Source: Lasiosphaeris hirsuta
Lineage: Eukaryota > Ascomycota > Sordariomycetes > Sordariales > Lasiosphaeriaceae
Assembly (NCBI GenBank): GCA_030549175.1
Contig: JAUKUA010000007.1
Span: 1,302,001-1,366,000, forward strand
Length of the DNA: 64,000 nt
Direction: 5' to 3'
Of this stretch, positions 1-12,039 are shown one piece after another. The number at the start of each line of letters is the position of its first letter. Position 1 is the first letter of the stretch. The notes under the pieces were generated by a model that worked only from the letters and a program-made list of their open reading frames with translations, made no database searches and had not been told where the DNA came from. Both the position numbers and the translations under genes were made by a program.

Positions 1-2230
1 CGGTCCGCGTCTTCGTCTTCGTCCGTTTGTTTCCCGGTTTTCCCCCGTCCTCTTTTTTTCCTTCGGTTTCCCTTCTTTTACCTCTCTTGTGGCAAGACCA
101 GCTCCTTTCCCTGTCTGCTGCTGGTTTCCCAGGCTGCCTCCTCGTTGTTGTCGCTCGACGCTCACTGGCGCGTTTGGCTGGCAGCTGGCGACCGGCCGGC
201 GGACTCTCGGATTGGACACTGTGCGGTGAGGGGCCCACGAGTTGGGAGCGACGCAGTAGTGCTGCTGGTGCATCAGAGCGCCAGAACTGGCAGCTTCGAA
301 ACGGATCGCTCGCCAAAACCTTAGCGAGAGGCCAATGTGAGATGAAAAAAAAAAAAAAACAATACAAAGTCAATTTCAGAAGAGAAAGGACGGCCAAGGA
401 CTAACCCCGCAGAGAAAATCAAACGTCCTAGGGGAGAGAGAATGATGCGAGAGCTTCGCAGCGTTCCAGGCTTTCCCAATCGCTGGCGTTTTCACGAGCC
501 AAGGATGGGAGCACTGCCAGTACGTACGGGACCGGGAAGCTCTAGTCTGGGGGGACTCGATGCAGAGCTGTGACTCGGCGAGGCTGTGTCGTGCCCGGCT
601 GTCGACGGCGAACGGGTCGAGCAAGTTCGCCACCCTCGGCAGCCAAGCACAGCGAAGGTGCAAGTGCAAGGTGCCAGACAGAGTGCCTCGATTACCTTGG
701 GGCGAACGACTGGACGGGAATGATTGGCAAGGAGCGGCCGGCTGAGCGTTCCAGACAGATGAAGCTTGCGAGTGATCACAGTACGTCAAGCGCCAGAAGT
801 GCAGCGGCAGCAGCAGCAGCCAGAATAATAAGGTGAGCCAAAAGTCAAACGGGCCTGCGGTTGCCGTCTTGCAACGAGAGCGCGATGGACAGAGAGAAAC
901 ACAGCGAGCGCTGCAGGTGAAACAAAGAAACAACATAATGTTGACAAAATCAACACCCCCCCCTCCCCCCCCCCCCATCCCCCATGGCAAGGCGCACCCG
1001 TCCATACGCATGTGCATATCTGCACCACGCATCGCGACTTAGCTGGGTGCTGCTGCTGCGCGCTCCGGCGCGTCACCTCCGTCACCCGCTGCCCTCTCTT
1101 TGTGTTTGTCCGCCGACCCGATCGGGTTGGACATTTTGCAAGCCGTTTCCGGACCCGAGCTTGCTGAACACTCGAGGCCGCCACGCCCAGACAAGCCTCC
1201 GTCTATCGCGAATTGGCAAATACATTTTTGGCCCTTTCTTCAAGCGCATCGTGGTGTGTTAGTTGCGCATCGCCCCCATGCGCCTCCTCAATCGGCGACC
1301 TGCGCTTGCAGCCGAAAGCATTGAGATGCAGCATGCGAAGGGATGCGGGGAAGAAAGAGCAAGAGAAATTGAGCAAGAGAAAACAGAAAAGACGATGCCG
1401 ACACGCGTGTGAATGCAGCACAATCCAATCGCCATCCCGAAAATCATCTTCCGGATTGAGAATTCGGGATTCCGACTGGGAGGCAGCAGCTCAGCACCCA
1501 CGCAACCAAGTTGTCTTGCTTCGTGCTTCCCAATCCTGCCAATCCACCTGACAACGGCCGCATTTGTCCCTTCGTTCTGAAGCCCTCCATTCAATCAAAT
1601 TTTAACGTTCGGGCTTCAAGTGTTTGAAAGAAGAAAGCACGAAGTGAAATTGAACACCAACTTGACCAATGTGATGGGGAGGTGAGAAGACACATTTTCC
1701 TCAACCCGCCCGCCCGTTTCCTGCAGTCTACATAGTAATTCAACAGCACCAGCATTTTTCAACACCACCACGCAGCATTCATTTTGACTTTTTTCTCCCT
1801 TTCAAATCGCCCAAACCCGCAATGGCCTGCTGCCTCTCCACCTTGCCCCCCCCCCCCACACTGCATCAACCGGTTTACCTGACTCGAAATCGAGACGGCA
1901 GTGCTCGGGATCTACACATTTGCAGGCTCACGCATCCGGCTCACATATCCACAGTTGCTATGTGGGAAAATGGTAGATTAAGTAACTTATACTCGTACAA
2001 ACACCGTGCGATGTGGAGGACCACCAAAACCAAACCCTTGATGTAGTAAGCCAGGTTAGCTTTTGTCCCAGCAGAAACAATCCTTTTCCGAACCCTTGTA
2101 GCCAACTGAAGTCAGTCTCTACCGACGCCCCCAGTTCAAGCCACGCCCTCCACAGGGCTGTTCGTTAGATACCGCTTAAAGCAAAGTCCCATCCAGTAAC
2201 GCCAAATAAAAAAATGTCGATGTACAGCAA
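1..2230. other. Gene-free stretch, left edge of window
   Basis: I see no supportable gene here. Open frames in this stretch overlap each other on both strands, lack recognisable domains and have low-complexity translations. It contains an A15 run (345-359), a C-rich run broken by one T (about 955-974) and a C9 run near 1850. The right part lies downstream of the minus-strand gene ending at 2231 and probably holds its 3' untranslated region. The left part could be promoter or leader of a gene outside the window. Confidence 0.6.
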
Positions 2231-3181
2231 TCACGTCATGTCCACGTCCACCAATATGGCGGTGCTCGTAGCTGCGAATAGATTCAGAGTCGAATCTACG
2301 GGTTTGGGAGACTCGGCAGCCTCCATGGTTGCAGGACCGTCAAAGACGGGGGGCGAGGTTTTGAGGTTTTGAAGAGCTCCTTCTGCAGTCTTGCTGACCA
2401 GTCGGCCCTGGCGAAGGTTTTCGGCGAATAGGAAAAAACCTTCAGTGGATTCCACCAGGTACGATTGTAGGCCACGGCTTTCCAATCGAATCTTGGCATT
2501 GGTGACAGGGTAGTGGTTCTCAATGAAGCGAGCCCAACCACGAGCGGCGGCTTGGATGTGCTCATCGTCGCTAATTTTGCTCCAGCCGATGCCAAGATGG
2601 AAAGTAAAATCATCAACGATTGGCTGTGCGATGGAATCCGAAGACGCGGTCATTGGGTTGATGGCCTCCCGAGTGGGACTTGACCGACGGCTTGAGGGAC
2701 TGTCGTTTACGCTGGTCGGTGTCAACATTTCGAGGCGTTGTGACTTGTGGCTTCGTAGAGATGGTCGGTCTTGGGAGAGTTGCTCCTGGACGAGAAGAGC
2801 CGCCTCAGTTTTGCGTGCTTCTTCCTCGGCGGCCTTCTCATCGACCCAGGTACCGGACTGGCTGGAGGCGTCGGCGACGTAGCTGGCATTCTTCTTGATG
2901 AGAATCATGCCGGGGCCGTAGACCCACTCGTCTTCAGACTCTTTGATGACGGGTGACTCGACAATTTTCTCGGGAGGATCCAGATTTACGGCCGCCTCGT
3001 CTCTGGATCGCTTCCGGCCGGCGACTGAGGAGGTGCGGACATGCTGATGGGACCATGACGCTGACTGGCTGTACGCAGCTTGGCATTCCGGAATGTACCT
3101 GCTCAAGGGTAGCTGATGAACAGCCTGTGGTGGCATGGCTAGCACTGGGGACGAGGCATAGATGCGATCGAAAGAAGGCAT
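2231..3181 (-). CDS. Fungal hypothetical protein, 316 aa
   Basis: Single-exon gene. The open frame begins at a GTG (3199), so I chose the first ATG, at 3181 (MPSFDRIYAS). The N-terminal half is low complexity (Ser, Pro, charged) with a basic GRKRSRDEA stretch near residue 57 that could act as a nuclear signal. The C-terminal part (about residues 190-275) looks folded: GIGWSKISDDEHIQAAARGW followed by aromatic and aliphatic segments ending in GFFLFAENLRQGRLVS. I do not recognise a named domain. The pattern of a disordered N-terminus plus one compact conserved-looking C-terminal region is common among lineage-specific ascomycete proteins. On the coding strand the upstream sequence (3200-3900) is strongly pyrimidine-rich, as expected of a fungal promoter and leader. 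Confidence 0.75.
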   Translation of the reverse strand: MPSFDRIYASSPVLAMPPQAVHQLPLSRYIPECQAAYSQSASWSHQHVRTSSVAGRKRSRDEAAVNLDPPEKIVESPVIKESEDEWVYGPGMILIKKNASYVADASSQSGTWVDEKAAEEEARKTEAALLVQEQLSQDRPSLRSHKSQRLEMLTPTSVNDSPSSRRSSPTREAINPMTASSDSIAQPIVDDFTFHLGIGWSKISDDEHIQAAARGWARFIENHYPVTNAKIRLESRGLQSYLVESTEGFFLFAENLRQGRLVSKTAEGALQNLKTSPPVFDGPATMEAAESPKPVDSTLNLFAATSTAILVDVDMT

Positions 3182-5156
3182 TGTCTGTCTGTTCAGCACT
3201 AGATGGTGGGAATAGGGTGTGTTAGATGTGAGTGAAGTGACACTGGTCTGATCAAACGCGTCAATGGTGCTGTGTTAGGGGGACGGCGGTTCTGCCACGG
3301 TAAGCAAGGCAAGTCAAGCTCGAGAGGGAGTGGCCGGGTCGAAAAGACAATTGGCCAAGAGGAGGATCGGGCACGGTATAAGAGGACTGGGAAGTAGCGC
3401 GATGGCAACGAGAAGATGAGGTGAGCTTAGAATCTGAAAATTCTAATAAAGAGGGCTCGAGGGAGTTGGGGAGGGATGCCAGCGAGGGCACGCGAGAGGG
3501 TGAGGGTGACAGCCAGGTGTGGGCTGGAAGATGCGTGATGGCAAGGCGTGAGTCGGTTGGTGGATGACGGGGGTCGAAGGTCGGCAGGACTAGTAAGTGG
3601 TGTAAGGAGAAGCTAACGAGAGAGAAACTCTGGGTGGTCTGGGGAAATGGAGGTGGAAATATAGGTGGGAGAGAGCTGTTTGTATGTGTGTGCGAGGGAG
3701 GAGGAAGGGAAGGGCGCGGGCGAATGTGTGAGAGGCCACGGCCGGCTGGTACTCCCAGACAAACGCAAGGCCGCCAGACTGGGCTGGGAGAGGTGACAAA
3801 AGGCATCGGAGTTGGATGTGGATGCGGCAGCCCCAAGGAGCAGACATTGTCGCTGCTAATTGGCCGCGCTGCTAGAGCGGGTCCTGGAGGAGAAAGCATG
3901 CCCTAATTGGCTGGCCGTCTCGCGCGGAGGACCTTGGAGCTCGAGCAGACGGCGGAACATACCAGGCGCCGTTTCCGGTTAGGTTAGAATGGCCCGATCA
4001 GCTGTTGCCCCCTCGTCGCTGCTCGCCAAGCATGCTGGAGAGACCGCCCCGCTCGTGCTCCTGTGCCGTGCCCTGCCCTGCCCGGTGTGCCCGGCAGATT
4101 CTGCCCGATCCATCAATGCCCTTTTGTCAAACCCCCGCCCGACTCACTCCGAGCACCGTGCGGACCTTGGATTTGCTCGCTTAACCGCTGCACTCCCCGT
4201 TTCTGACTCCTGCCACATCCCCGTTCCCTGCTGACCAATTGCATTTGCCGGTGGTGAAATTTTAGTCTAGACGCACTCCTCTACCGTTTCCACTGTGCAC
4301 GCCCAAGCCTTTCCGTCCTCTAGTGGTCTGAGGCAGCAGCTGACATAATCCAGCCGCCCAGCCGCCCAGCGTCCTGATTCGCCGTGGCAGTGCAGCAGAA
4401 TGCTGCATAAATCAGCCTCTTACTGAGCAGCATGTTGCGCACGACTCGTCTCCCTCCCCCTGCTTGCAGCCGGCCCCCAGCTGCCCCAGATTCGAGACGT
4501 TGGACTACCCCCCTCACACTGGGGGCGCTTGGGGCAGTTTTCCACACCGGCGTGTGACCGTGGCGGCTGCACCGTCCGTTTCCACACAGAAAGACAGATT
4601 TTTGTTCCTTCGACATCACCCAACTGACTAGCTTGATAGATAGCCGACCACCCCATCGGTGCGAAGGTCACTCAAAAGTTTGTCGCCTCCTGAACGGTGG
4701 TGATGCTCCAGCCCCGATTTGTCTGCTAGTCGACAACCCTCGAAGTGATATACTCACAGGCCCCGAACGGGCACCTCTATTCTTCCCTTCTCGGTTCTGA
4801 GAACGGGGTCAAAGAGGCATATTGAGTGTTTATCGTGAGGCACCGAAGCACCTTTTGCTTCTGTTCGCAGTGTTCAGCACACACTAAAACCCCCCCCCCC
4901 CCTAAAAAAAAAAAAAGTTCGGAGCGCAGGCATGGCCAACCCTAAGTCTAACACGACAATCTTGCATCTATCCATATCTAGTCCTTGGTAATGGTATACC
5001 ACTGTCCTTTTACACAGACTTCATCACCTGTTGTCATCCTGCTTCTTATCATAATTGTTCCCAGGGTCTCGCACCATGACATTGCACCATGCATGGCCAT
5101 TGGTAACCGTAACACTGTCATATCATGCCTCCAAACACAATCCTATGTTATCACAC
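3182..5156. other. Gene-free spacer, promoter side of the 2231-3181 gene
   Basis: No supportable gene. The part next to 3181 is C/T-rich on the minus strand and is probably the 5' leader and promoter of that gene. A C13-T-A13 tract sits at 4890-4916. The right end should hold the 3' untranslated region of the gene ending at 5157. Confidence 0.55.
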
Positions 5157-6375
5157 TCACGGCGATTGCTGTCGAGAACCAGTCTCGTTTGGCTCCATGT
5201 CTCTTGACGCCTGTTCAAACAGTACTGAGTCGTCTGTATTCTCGATACCGCCATACAAGCCCACAAATCCTGGCTCCCGCAATCCTGGGGGGCTGCGAGT
5301 AGCATGCCTTCCTCCAAATCGCCAACGAATACGGCGGCCCGTCGAGGGAGTTGAGGCAGGGAGAGGAGATGTGCGCCGTGTGGGAACAGTGTACGCCCCA
5401 CGCAACCGGCTCTGATGACGAGCTTCGGGTAGATTCTGGGGCGTTTGTGGTTGTGACGAGGCGGGTAGGGAATCGTCATATATGCGGAACCCACCTGGTG
5501 TTCTGGACGTTGACCGCGATGGTGCAGCTCTAGATGGAGTCCTTGGGACGCCCGGCCGTGCCTGGGATGTCTCTCTCTGCCCCGCTATAGGACCTCGCAT
5601 GTCGCTTGTGACCTGAGTACACTGTCAATATGTCTGCAATCTCTGCGAAGGGCATTGAGTATACCTCTCGAGGCGTATCATCACTAGAAGCAGCTGCGTC
5701 CCCCGTTGGGGATGGGCTTGGGCCAACAAGATCGATGCGGTGTAGCAGCTCGGTTAAGTCCGGTCCAAGACTCTGGCCAGGTCTCTGGCGATCGATTGCA
5801 TGGCCTTCGTTGCCCTGATTATGGTGCCGGTGTCTTGACACTCTCCTTGTGAGGAATTGGGATACGGGAGGTGAATGCCTTCCCGAGTCTGGTGTGCTAG
5901 CCGGCCCAGGATTATTATTACCAGGTCGTCGAGCTGGGCGTCTTGGGGAGGCGGAGAGCAGTCGGGTCCCACCTGGGGCATCGACATGCGGGTCACCTCT
6001 TTCTGAAAACTCGCCGGCGGCCGGCTCATGTAGCTCTCGCCTCCGAGGGTAGTCGGGAATTGGCAGAATTCTCTCTTCAATTCGATGTTCGACAATGGAA
6101 TGGCTAGAGGACCTCGTCCCCGAAGGTGGCCCATGGTTATTGGAGGCAGACAACATAACCCGCTTCTCGCTGTTCGTGGGTGAAACGAACTTCCGACTCG
6201 GTGGCGAGGAAGAGTCGACCTGTATCGATGGGATCTCTAACTGCCGTGCTTTGGCTTTGCCCGGGGGAGTGTAGGCTTCTTCCAGTTCAAGGTATTTCTG
6301 GAAGAGACGGCGATTCTCCAGCTCCTTGACCTCCGCCATCGTCAGCGAGATGACGCTTGGCGTGAGACGTAGCAT
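5157..6375 (-). CDS. Fungal hypothetical protein, two exons, 385 aa
   Basis: Proposed exons on the minus strand are 6375-5623 and 5561-5157, with a 61-bp GT-AG intron (5562-5622). The splice is phase 0 and joins ...ADILT to ARPGVPRT..., bypassing an in-frame stop at 5530. The start is ATG 6375; a second ATG 12 codons later (MAEVKELENRRLF) is an alternative. The N-terminus contains a short likely helix (KELENRRLFQKYLELEEAY). Most of the rest is disordered, rich in Ser, Pro, Arg and His. A compact motif in exon 2, GGFRIYDDSLPASSQPQTP followed by LPEARHQSR, looks like a conserved linear motif. No enzyme domain is visible and I cannot assign a function. The exon junction is inferred from splice signals and frame only. 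Confidence 0.7.
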
Positions 6376-8581
6376 TGTTTCTGGCGGAATCAGTTGGCAC
6401 TGCCGTGAGGCGCGTTGCCGTTCATTCGATTGGAGCTACAATTGGAATTACAACAGCTGTCGGGGGACGGATATTCCCGGCCTTCAACAGAGATGGTCGT
6501 TACATCTCAGTCTCAGCTGTTCCCCTTTGGTTTGTTCTTCGCCAAGAAAAAACATGGTGCGAGGTAGTCACGGTTGAGAGCTCCTCATCACACTTGAGGA
6601 AGGCACAACGGGAGCCTAACCTGGGCTTGTTGAAGGAAAGGGCTGTGGCATAGCATTTCATCCTACTACTGCACACAACTTCTTTTACCACCTAGTACCA
6701 GGGCAAGTTAGTTGGGTAGGTAGGCAACTTGCATATCGCACAGCTGTACGTATTCCCATGTTACTCCCAGGTTGTTGTCCTCCACTTTGTGTGTTTTCGG
6801 TGTGATTTGCTATCGTCCCATACTTGGAACCTCTTTAAGTTGTCAACTGGGGTGTGAATGACGCTTAACCTTCGCCTTGAGTGCGGCGCGAACGCGAGAG
6901 GGGTGTTTGATGTTTGGTGAGGACTAGACTTAAAGCCTAGCTCTTGGCACTCGTCTGGCGAGGTTATCCCGTTGCCAGAGATTGAGATATGCATTATAAC
7001 AATAATAGAAATGGTATAAAAAAAAGAAGGGAAAAAAATGAAGGGGGACCACATTTTCCTGTCAAATCGTGGGAGTGATGCTTGACTATCTAGAAATGAC
7101 AGCAGATCTAGCTCAACACCTCTACCTTTGAGGCGGAGTGACTCTCGTCCATCCTCGCGGACTGGATACATGGAGTAAGCTAGAGATGGGATCCGGGAAG
7201 CAGAGTAGGCGGATTTAAGCTTCCGTTGATCTTCATCTTCCCGGAATCCCTTTTAGTCGCTGATGCGTGGAATACGACCATCTGACCTATCGTTGCATCG
7301 CAATTCCAGTCCACGCGTCCTGCCGTTGTATCTTAAGTGTGCAACCCCCGGGCTCTACTGGCAATGGCAGAGATCGGACTTCGACACCAATATGGATTTT
7401 ACCTTACCTTGCACGTGTTTGATCCTTTGGAGCCTGCGGAGAAGGGAGTCCGGGGTGAGCTAGCACAGTATTGACTGCATTCCCACGCCCTAAAAAAAAA
7501 AAAAAAAACCCCCCCCAAAAAAACAGCAGTCGAGTTGCGTGCAACTTGGCGGGATAAGGATTGAGACGCATCGGCCAATGGCGATAGCACTAGAGGCGAT
7601 GGAACGGTTTGCTGCGGCCGTCCGAGCTTCTGTGACCCCCAATTTCCTGGTGCAATGTCGCAGCTCCGCTAACAATAAGCTGTACGAGATGGCAACTGAG
7701 CCGCTAGGTAGCTGCTGGCTGCTGGGACGCGTCTGCATTGCTGAGCCAGGAAAAGGGATCCGAGTGTTTCAAGGGCAAAGTCGAGAGCTGAGGGTATTCT
7801 TGGCTCGTGAGGCTTCGTTACGGCTTCTGTGTGGTCTTTGGATGGAGTCAGCGCCTGCACTTGCTGTTGTTTGCCTCCCGGTCGTTCGTCGCCCACGGCA
7901 CGGCCAATTCGTGGACAAGGAGAAAAGTCTGGCTCGTCATTTTCGAGTTCATTTTTGGATTGCTGCGTTGCCGAGTCTCAGAACGACTTGCCAGCCACAA
8001 CAGTGGAGAGGTTGCTACCTTACTAACGTGCCATATGCACCATGTGAGGTTGGAGTGGCCAGCCGAGCAACTCTCTACCCACCTCGCCATTGACATTGAC
8101 CATGCTCACACCTCCAGCTGCCCACCGACTGCGAGCCAACAATACAGACGTACCATCCAGCCCCTGTCACCCGCGACGCCAGAACTGAGAACAGCTCACG
8201 GCTCACAGCTCACAGCCCACAGCCCACGGCTCACGCTCCACCATTCCCCCGAGCGGACGTTTTGCTTTCGCGTGCTGGTGCAGCTGTTGTAAGCGAGCTT
8301 GCTCGATGCCCAACAATCGGTGATCGACAGGCTGGCAGTCCCGTCGTTGCATCCCGATACGAGAAGCCGCAGTCGACGGCGACCAAGGCCGCATCGACGC
8401 CCGACTGGGACTTTTTATTCGCCGTCCTCGCTACACCCCGGCCAGCCACATTTTCGAGTCAAAGAGCCAAACTTGACCGCATGCTCGTCCTCGACAGATA
8501 TCGCTTCTCGACCGTCACCACTACCTCCCGTCCCCCGGTGACGTCGCCTGGCAGTATTTGCCGGCCCCGAACCGACGCAAC
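6376..8581. other. Spacer and 5' region of the PDK1-like kinase
   Basis: No supportable gene; a 184-codon frame at 7539-8093 has no recognisable content. It contains an A17-C8-A7 tract (7492-7523) and, about 350 bp upstream of the kinase start, a six-copy 7-bp tandem repeat (8192-8233). The segment from about 8100 to 8581 is C/T/A-rich and probably the leader of the kinase gene. Confidence 0.55.
8192..8233 (+). repeat. Heptamer tandem repeat CRGCYCA x6
   Basis: Six contiguous 7-bp units fit CRGCYCA (cagctca, cggctca, cagctca, cagccca, cagccca, cggctca). The array lies in the probable 5' leader of the kinase gene, about 350 bp before its ATG. Confidence 0.8.
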
Positions 8582-11169
8582 ATGAATAATGTTGACCTCA
8601 GTCTGTCTCAAGCCCTGGGCGGCTTGCGGATCGCCAACCCCGACGACTCTCTACCAAGCCCCGCGCGGGAGCTCTCGACGGGCCCCGACAGGTTTGCTAG
8701 TGTCCAGCCCGCCCCGGCAGCCGAGGACACCGAGAGAACTCGCAACCCTTCTCCTCGAACCCCACGGGGCGCCATCGCCGATTCACAACCGACCAGGCAA
8801 GACCCTTCGCCCCGTCAACCGCACACATATGAAACGGCCGCCGCAATCCTCAAGACCGCCCAAAATAACCTCAACGCCGCCCGGGGGCTTCCCAACCCTG
8901 TGGGCTCTAACGACCCCCGCCCCCGGTCACAATATGCGCCAGGTCAAAACATGAACGACGCCCGCCAGCCAGGTACAAAACTGCCGCCTGGTCCAGGTCA
9001 GGCCGTAGAGGCTGACCAACTTGGCGGGCAATACGGCGGCCTTCGAAACGAGCCATCCCGGACTTCTCTGTATGGCGTGCCCCTGGGGGTTGATCCAAGG
9101 TCGGTGTCGGCAAAGATCTCTCAAGTGCCAACGAGGGAGCCTAGCCGATCTCAGCGGACCGGCCCGGTCCCGTCTGGAGCGGCGCCTACTGGCTCGTTGC
9201 CACCAAGAAGGAGCTCGAAAGGAATGGGTGTTGGATATGCTTCAATCCCAGGCGTCCCGCATGCACCAAACGGCAGCTATGTAACGGACGTGCCGCCGGT
9301 GGCTACTAGCGAGGAATGGAAGGACCGAGGAGCGGCCGTCAGCTTAAGGAAAGAAGTTGACGCCGACGGCCGAACAGTGATCAAGTCGGTTAAGAAGGGG
9401 GTCCGCGACTTTTCCTTTGGAAGAGTACTGGGGGAAGGTTCTTACAGTACCGTCTACCTCGCCACAGATCGCCAAACACTGCGCGAGTATGCCGTCAAAG
9501 TGCTTGAAAAGAAGCACATTATTAAGGAAAAGAAGATAAAATACGTCAACATCGAGAAGAACACACTCAACCGGCTGACAGAACATCCTGGTATTGTCCG
9601 ACTTTATTACACCTTCCAAGATGAAGCATCACTCTACTACGTGCTAGATCTATGCAATGGCGGCGAGTTGCTAGGTGTCTTGAAGAAGACGGGGACCTTC
9701 GATGTCGAATGCACGAGATTCTACGGCGCGCAAATACTGGACTCGATAGAGTATATGCACTCGAGGGGCGTTATCCACCGCGATCTCAAACCCGAAAACG
9801 TGCTCTTAGACGACCAGATGCACGTCAAGATCACCGACTTTGGCACTGCAAAACTCCTCCCAGATCCTAGGGACCTAAGGCAAACATTGGATGCTGGACA
9901 AAATGGTACACAAGATGAGAAGCGGAACGCCTCTTTTGTCGGTACCGCAGAATATGTGAGCCCCGAGCTCTTGACAGACAAATCGGCAGGGAAGCCTAGC
10001 GACTTGTGGGCGTTTGGGTGCATCATATTCCAGCTTCTCGTTGGTCGGCCACCGTTCAAAGGGGCCACGGAATACCTGACATTCCAAAAGATTGTGAACC
10101 TCGAGTATGAATTCCCAGCCGGCTTTCCACCCGCTGCTCGGGACCTTGTGGAACGGTGTTTGGTGTTGGATCCCTCTCGCCGGCTCACGGTGGAACATAT
10201 CAAAAACCACGAATTCTTCGATGGGCATATTTTTGGCAAGGAGCTATGGAGGATAAAGGCGCCACGACTACGGCCGTATGTGCCTCCGGCCCAGGAACCG
10301 CAAATCATCCAGCTTAATGGCATGGGGCCAAGCCCTTCCCCGAGGCCCATATCAACATCGCGCGCACCCACCGGGCAGGGGAACGGTGCCTCTAGACCAG
10401 CAAGGATCATTACGGAACTACCACCACCCACGCAACTGGATATCGAGTGGTCGCCCGTGTTAACGAGAAATAACGAGAGAATCCTGAAGCTTGGCGACCT
10501 GATGGTAATATCGTCGCCCATCCCGAACAGTCCCCACGGAAAGGGCGACGGCGACGGCCACAAAAAGCTATCCCGGTTCTTCGGTGGTAGTACAACCAAG
10601 AAGAGGCAGCGGCTCGTCATGATTACTTCTAGCGGACGCATCGTGCTTGCTCCCGCTGGCGGAGAGGAGAAGCGAGCCAAGCAAGAAATTTCTTTGCTGG
10701 CGGCAGATTGCAGCTGGCGGAGTCAGCTGGATGTGAAAGGCCAGATGGTCTGGTGCGTCGATACTGTAAGTCAAATAATAAATTTTTTTCCTTGTAACCT
10801 GTAGCTGACGGGGACCAGGGCGGTACGCATTACACGTTCGAGGAGCCCAAGACATCACAAAACGAAGCGGCAAAGTTCTCGGTAGACGACTGGATCGAGT
10901 CACTTGAGCGAGCAAAGGACCTTGCGATATCGCAGAACCTGGTCGGCTCCTACAGCAGCGAGAACGGGTTCGGAGACATGTCGTCTTCAATGTCGAGTCC
11001 GGCGAGTACTATGGGAGGGAGGTCGACTTTCCCAGAGGGGTTCGGCATCAGCGACCGGTCGGGCCGTAACCAACTGACTAAGAGCCAAGCGAGCCTGGAG
11101 GAGACAAATGTGAAGCGCAACCGGTTCAGCAAACGGCAATCTAAGACGGGGCTCGGGGCGGCGTTTTGA
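8582..11169 (+). CDS. PDK1-type AGC protein kinase (Pkh1/2, Ksg1 family), 844 aa
   Basis: Exons 8582-10765 and 10819-11169; the 53-bp intron carries a CTGAC branch point and joins in phase 0 (...WCVDT / GGTHYTF...). Start at ATG 8582 (MNNVDLSLSQ); the frame is open upstream only from a TTG. The first 275 residues are disordered and rich in Pro, Ser and Arg. The kinase domain has GEGSYS (about 284-289), lysine in YAVK (about 306), HRDLKPEN (Asp about 401) and DFG (Asp about 419). The activation segment ASFVGTAEYVSPE carries the serine (about 451) equivalent to the PDK1 autophosphorylation site. A C-terminal PH-like domain starts near residue 620 and continues across the splice. PDK1 kinases phosphorylate the activation loops of other AGC kinases downstream of sphingolipid or phosphoinositide signals at the plasma membrane; that role is inferred from the family. 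Confidence 0.95.
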
Positions 11170-12039
11170 GTCGGTCTCCAAGTCCATGGACTGAACATGA
11201 TCAGGCATAAACACTGTACACGAAACAAACATGCATGCAACTACTACTATTACTACGGGGCATATGATCATGGGCTCAAATCATCACATTCAAATTCTTT
11301 TTCAAGCAAACCAAAAACAAGCAAAACAACAAGGTGTGTGGGTTTCAGCCTCAAACCAAACAACACTGGATGGAAGAGTGTTTTGGAGGCATCACTTTCT
11401 GTTTCTTCCCTACTACTACTAGGATCTTACATGTTTAATAGGCATTTTTGGTAGCGTGGCGTAGGGTTAACCCGGTGCATATGGCTGCTCTGCTTTTGCT
11501 ACTCAAACTTTATCTCTCCTTTTTCACACTTTTTGACATTGAGGAATGAAGTATGGTGCATTGGAAACAAGAATGCGGAATTGCTACTTGAGTACTTTTT
11601 GTATTGCTGAGCATAGTGGTTGTCGTGGTTGTGGAAGGGGGTAGGATGATGAGTGAGGCGGGCGGTATAGTAGGTATACCATAAATAGGGACTGAATTCT
11701 ATGATTTGGTTGGTGTTTGCATTGAAACCTAACTGCCTAAAGTGACCCGAAATGAGGCCAGCGCAGCCTCATAAAGTGGCATGTGGCATCCCCTGCTCAG
11801 TTTACTAGATGGAAAGCAAGTGCTACGAAATGGCGAAATATATGCTCCTGCCTATCGTATCAGGATGTCACAACTCAGTCAAGGCATTAGGGAAAGTTTT
11901 CTATTCCAGGCTCATATACACAGGGGGTTCCACGACAATTGGATCACGAGCCTCGCATTTAGTTTTTTTCTAGATGTCTCAGGGCCTCGCCGTCCTACTC
12001 CCACACTCAACATACTATCAGCAGAGAAAAGGAAATAGT
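11170..12039. other. Convergent intergenic region
   Basis: Lies between the 3' ends of the PDK1-like gene (+) and the OSCP gene (-). AT-richer than its neighbours, with short CTA/TAC repeats near 11240 and 11410. No gene seen; expected to hold both 3' untranslated regions. Confidence 0.7.

Noticed and set aside
376..1032. 218-codon minus-strand frame
   Set aside because: Overlaps other frames on both strands, low-complexity translation, poly-G and mononucleotide content, no domain or splice pattern.
7539..8093. 184-codon plus-strand frame upstream of the PDK1-like kinase
   Set aside because: No recognisable motifs; lies in probable promoter or leader, and adjacent frames of similar length exist.
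9721..10680. 319-codon minus-strand frame
   Set aside because: Antisense shadow of the PDK1-like kinase coding exon.
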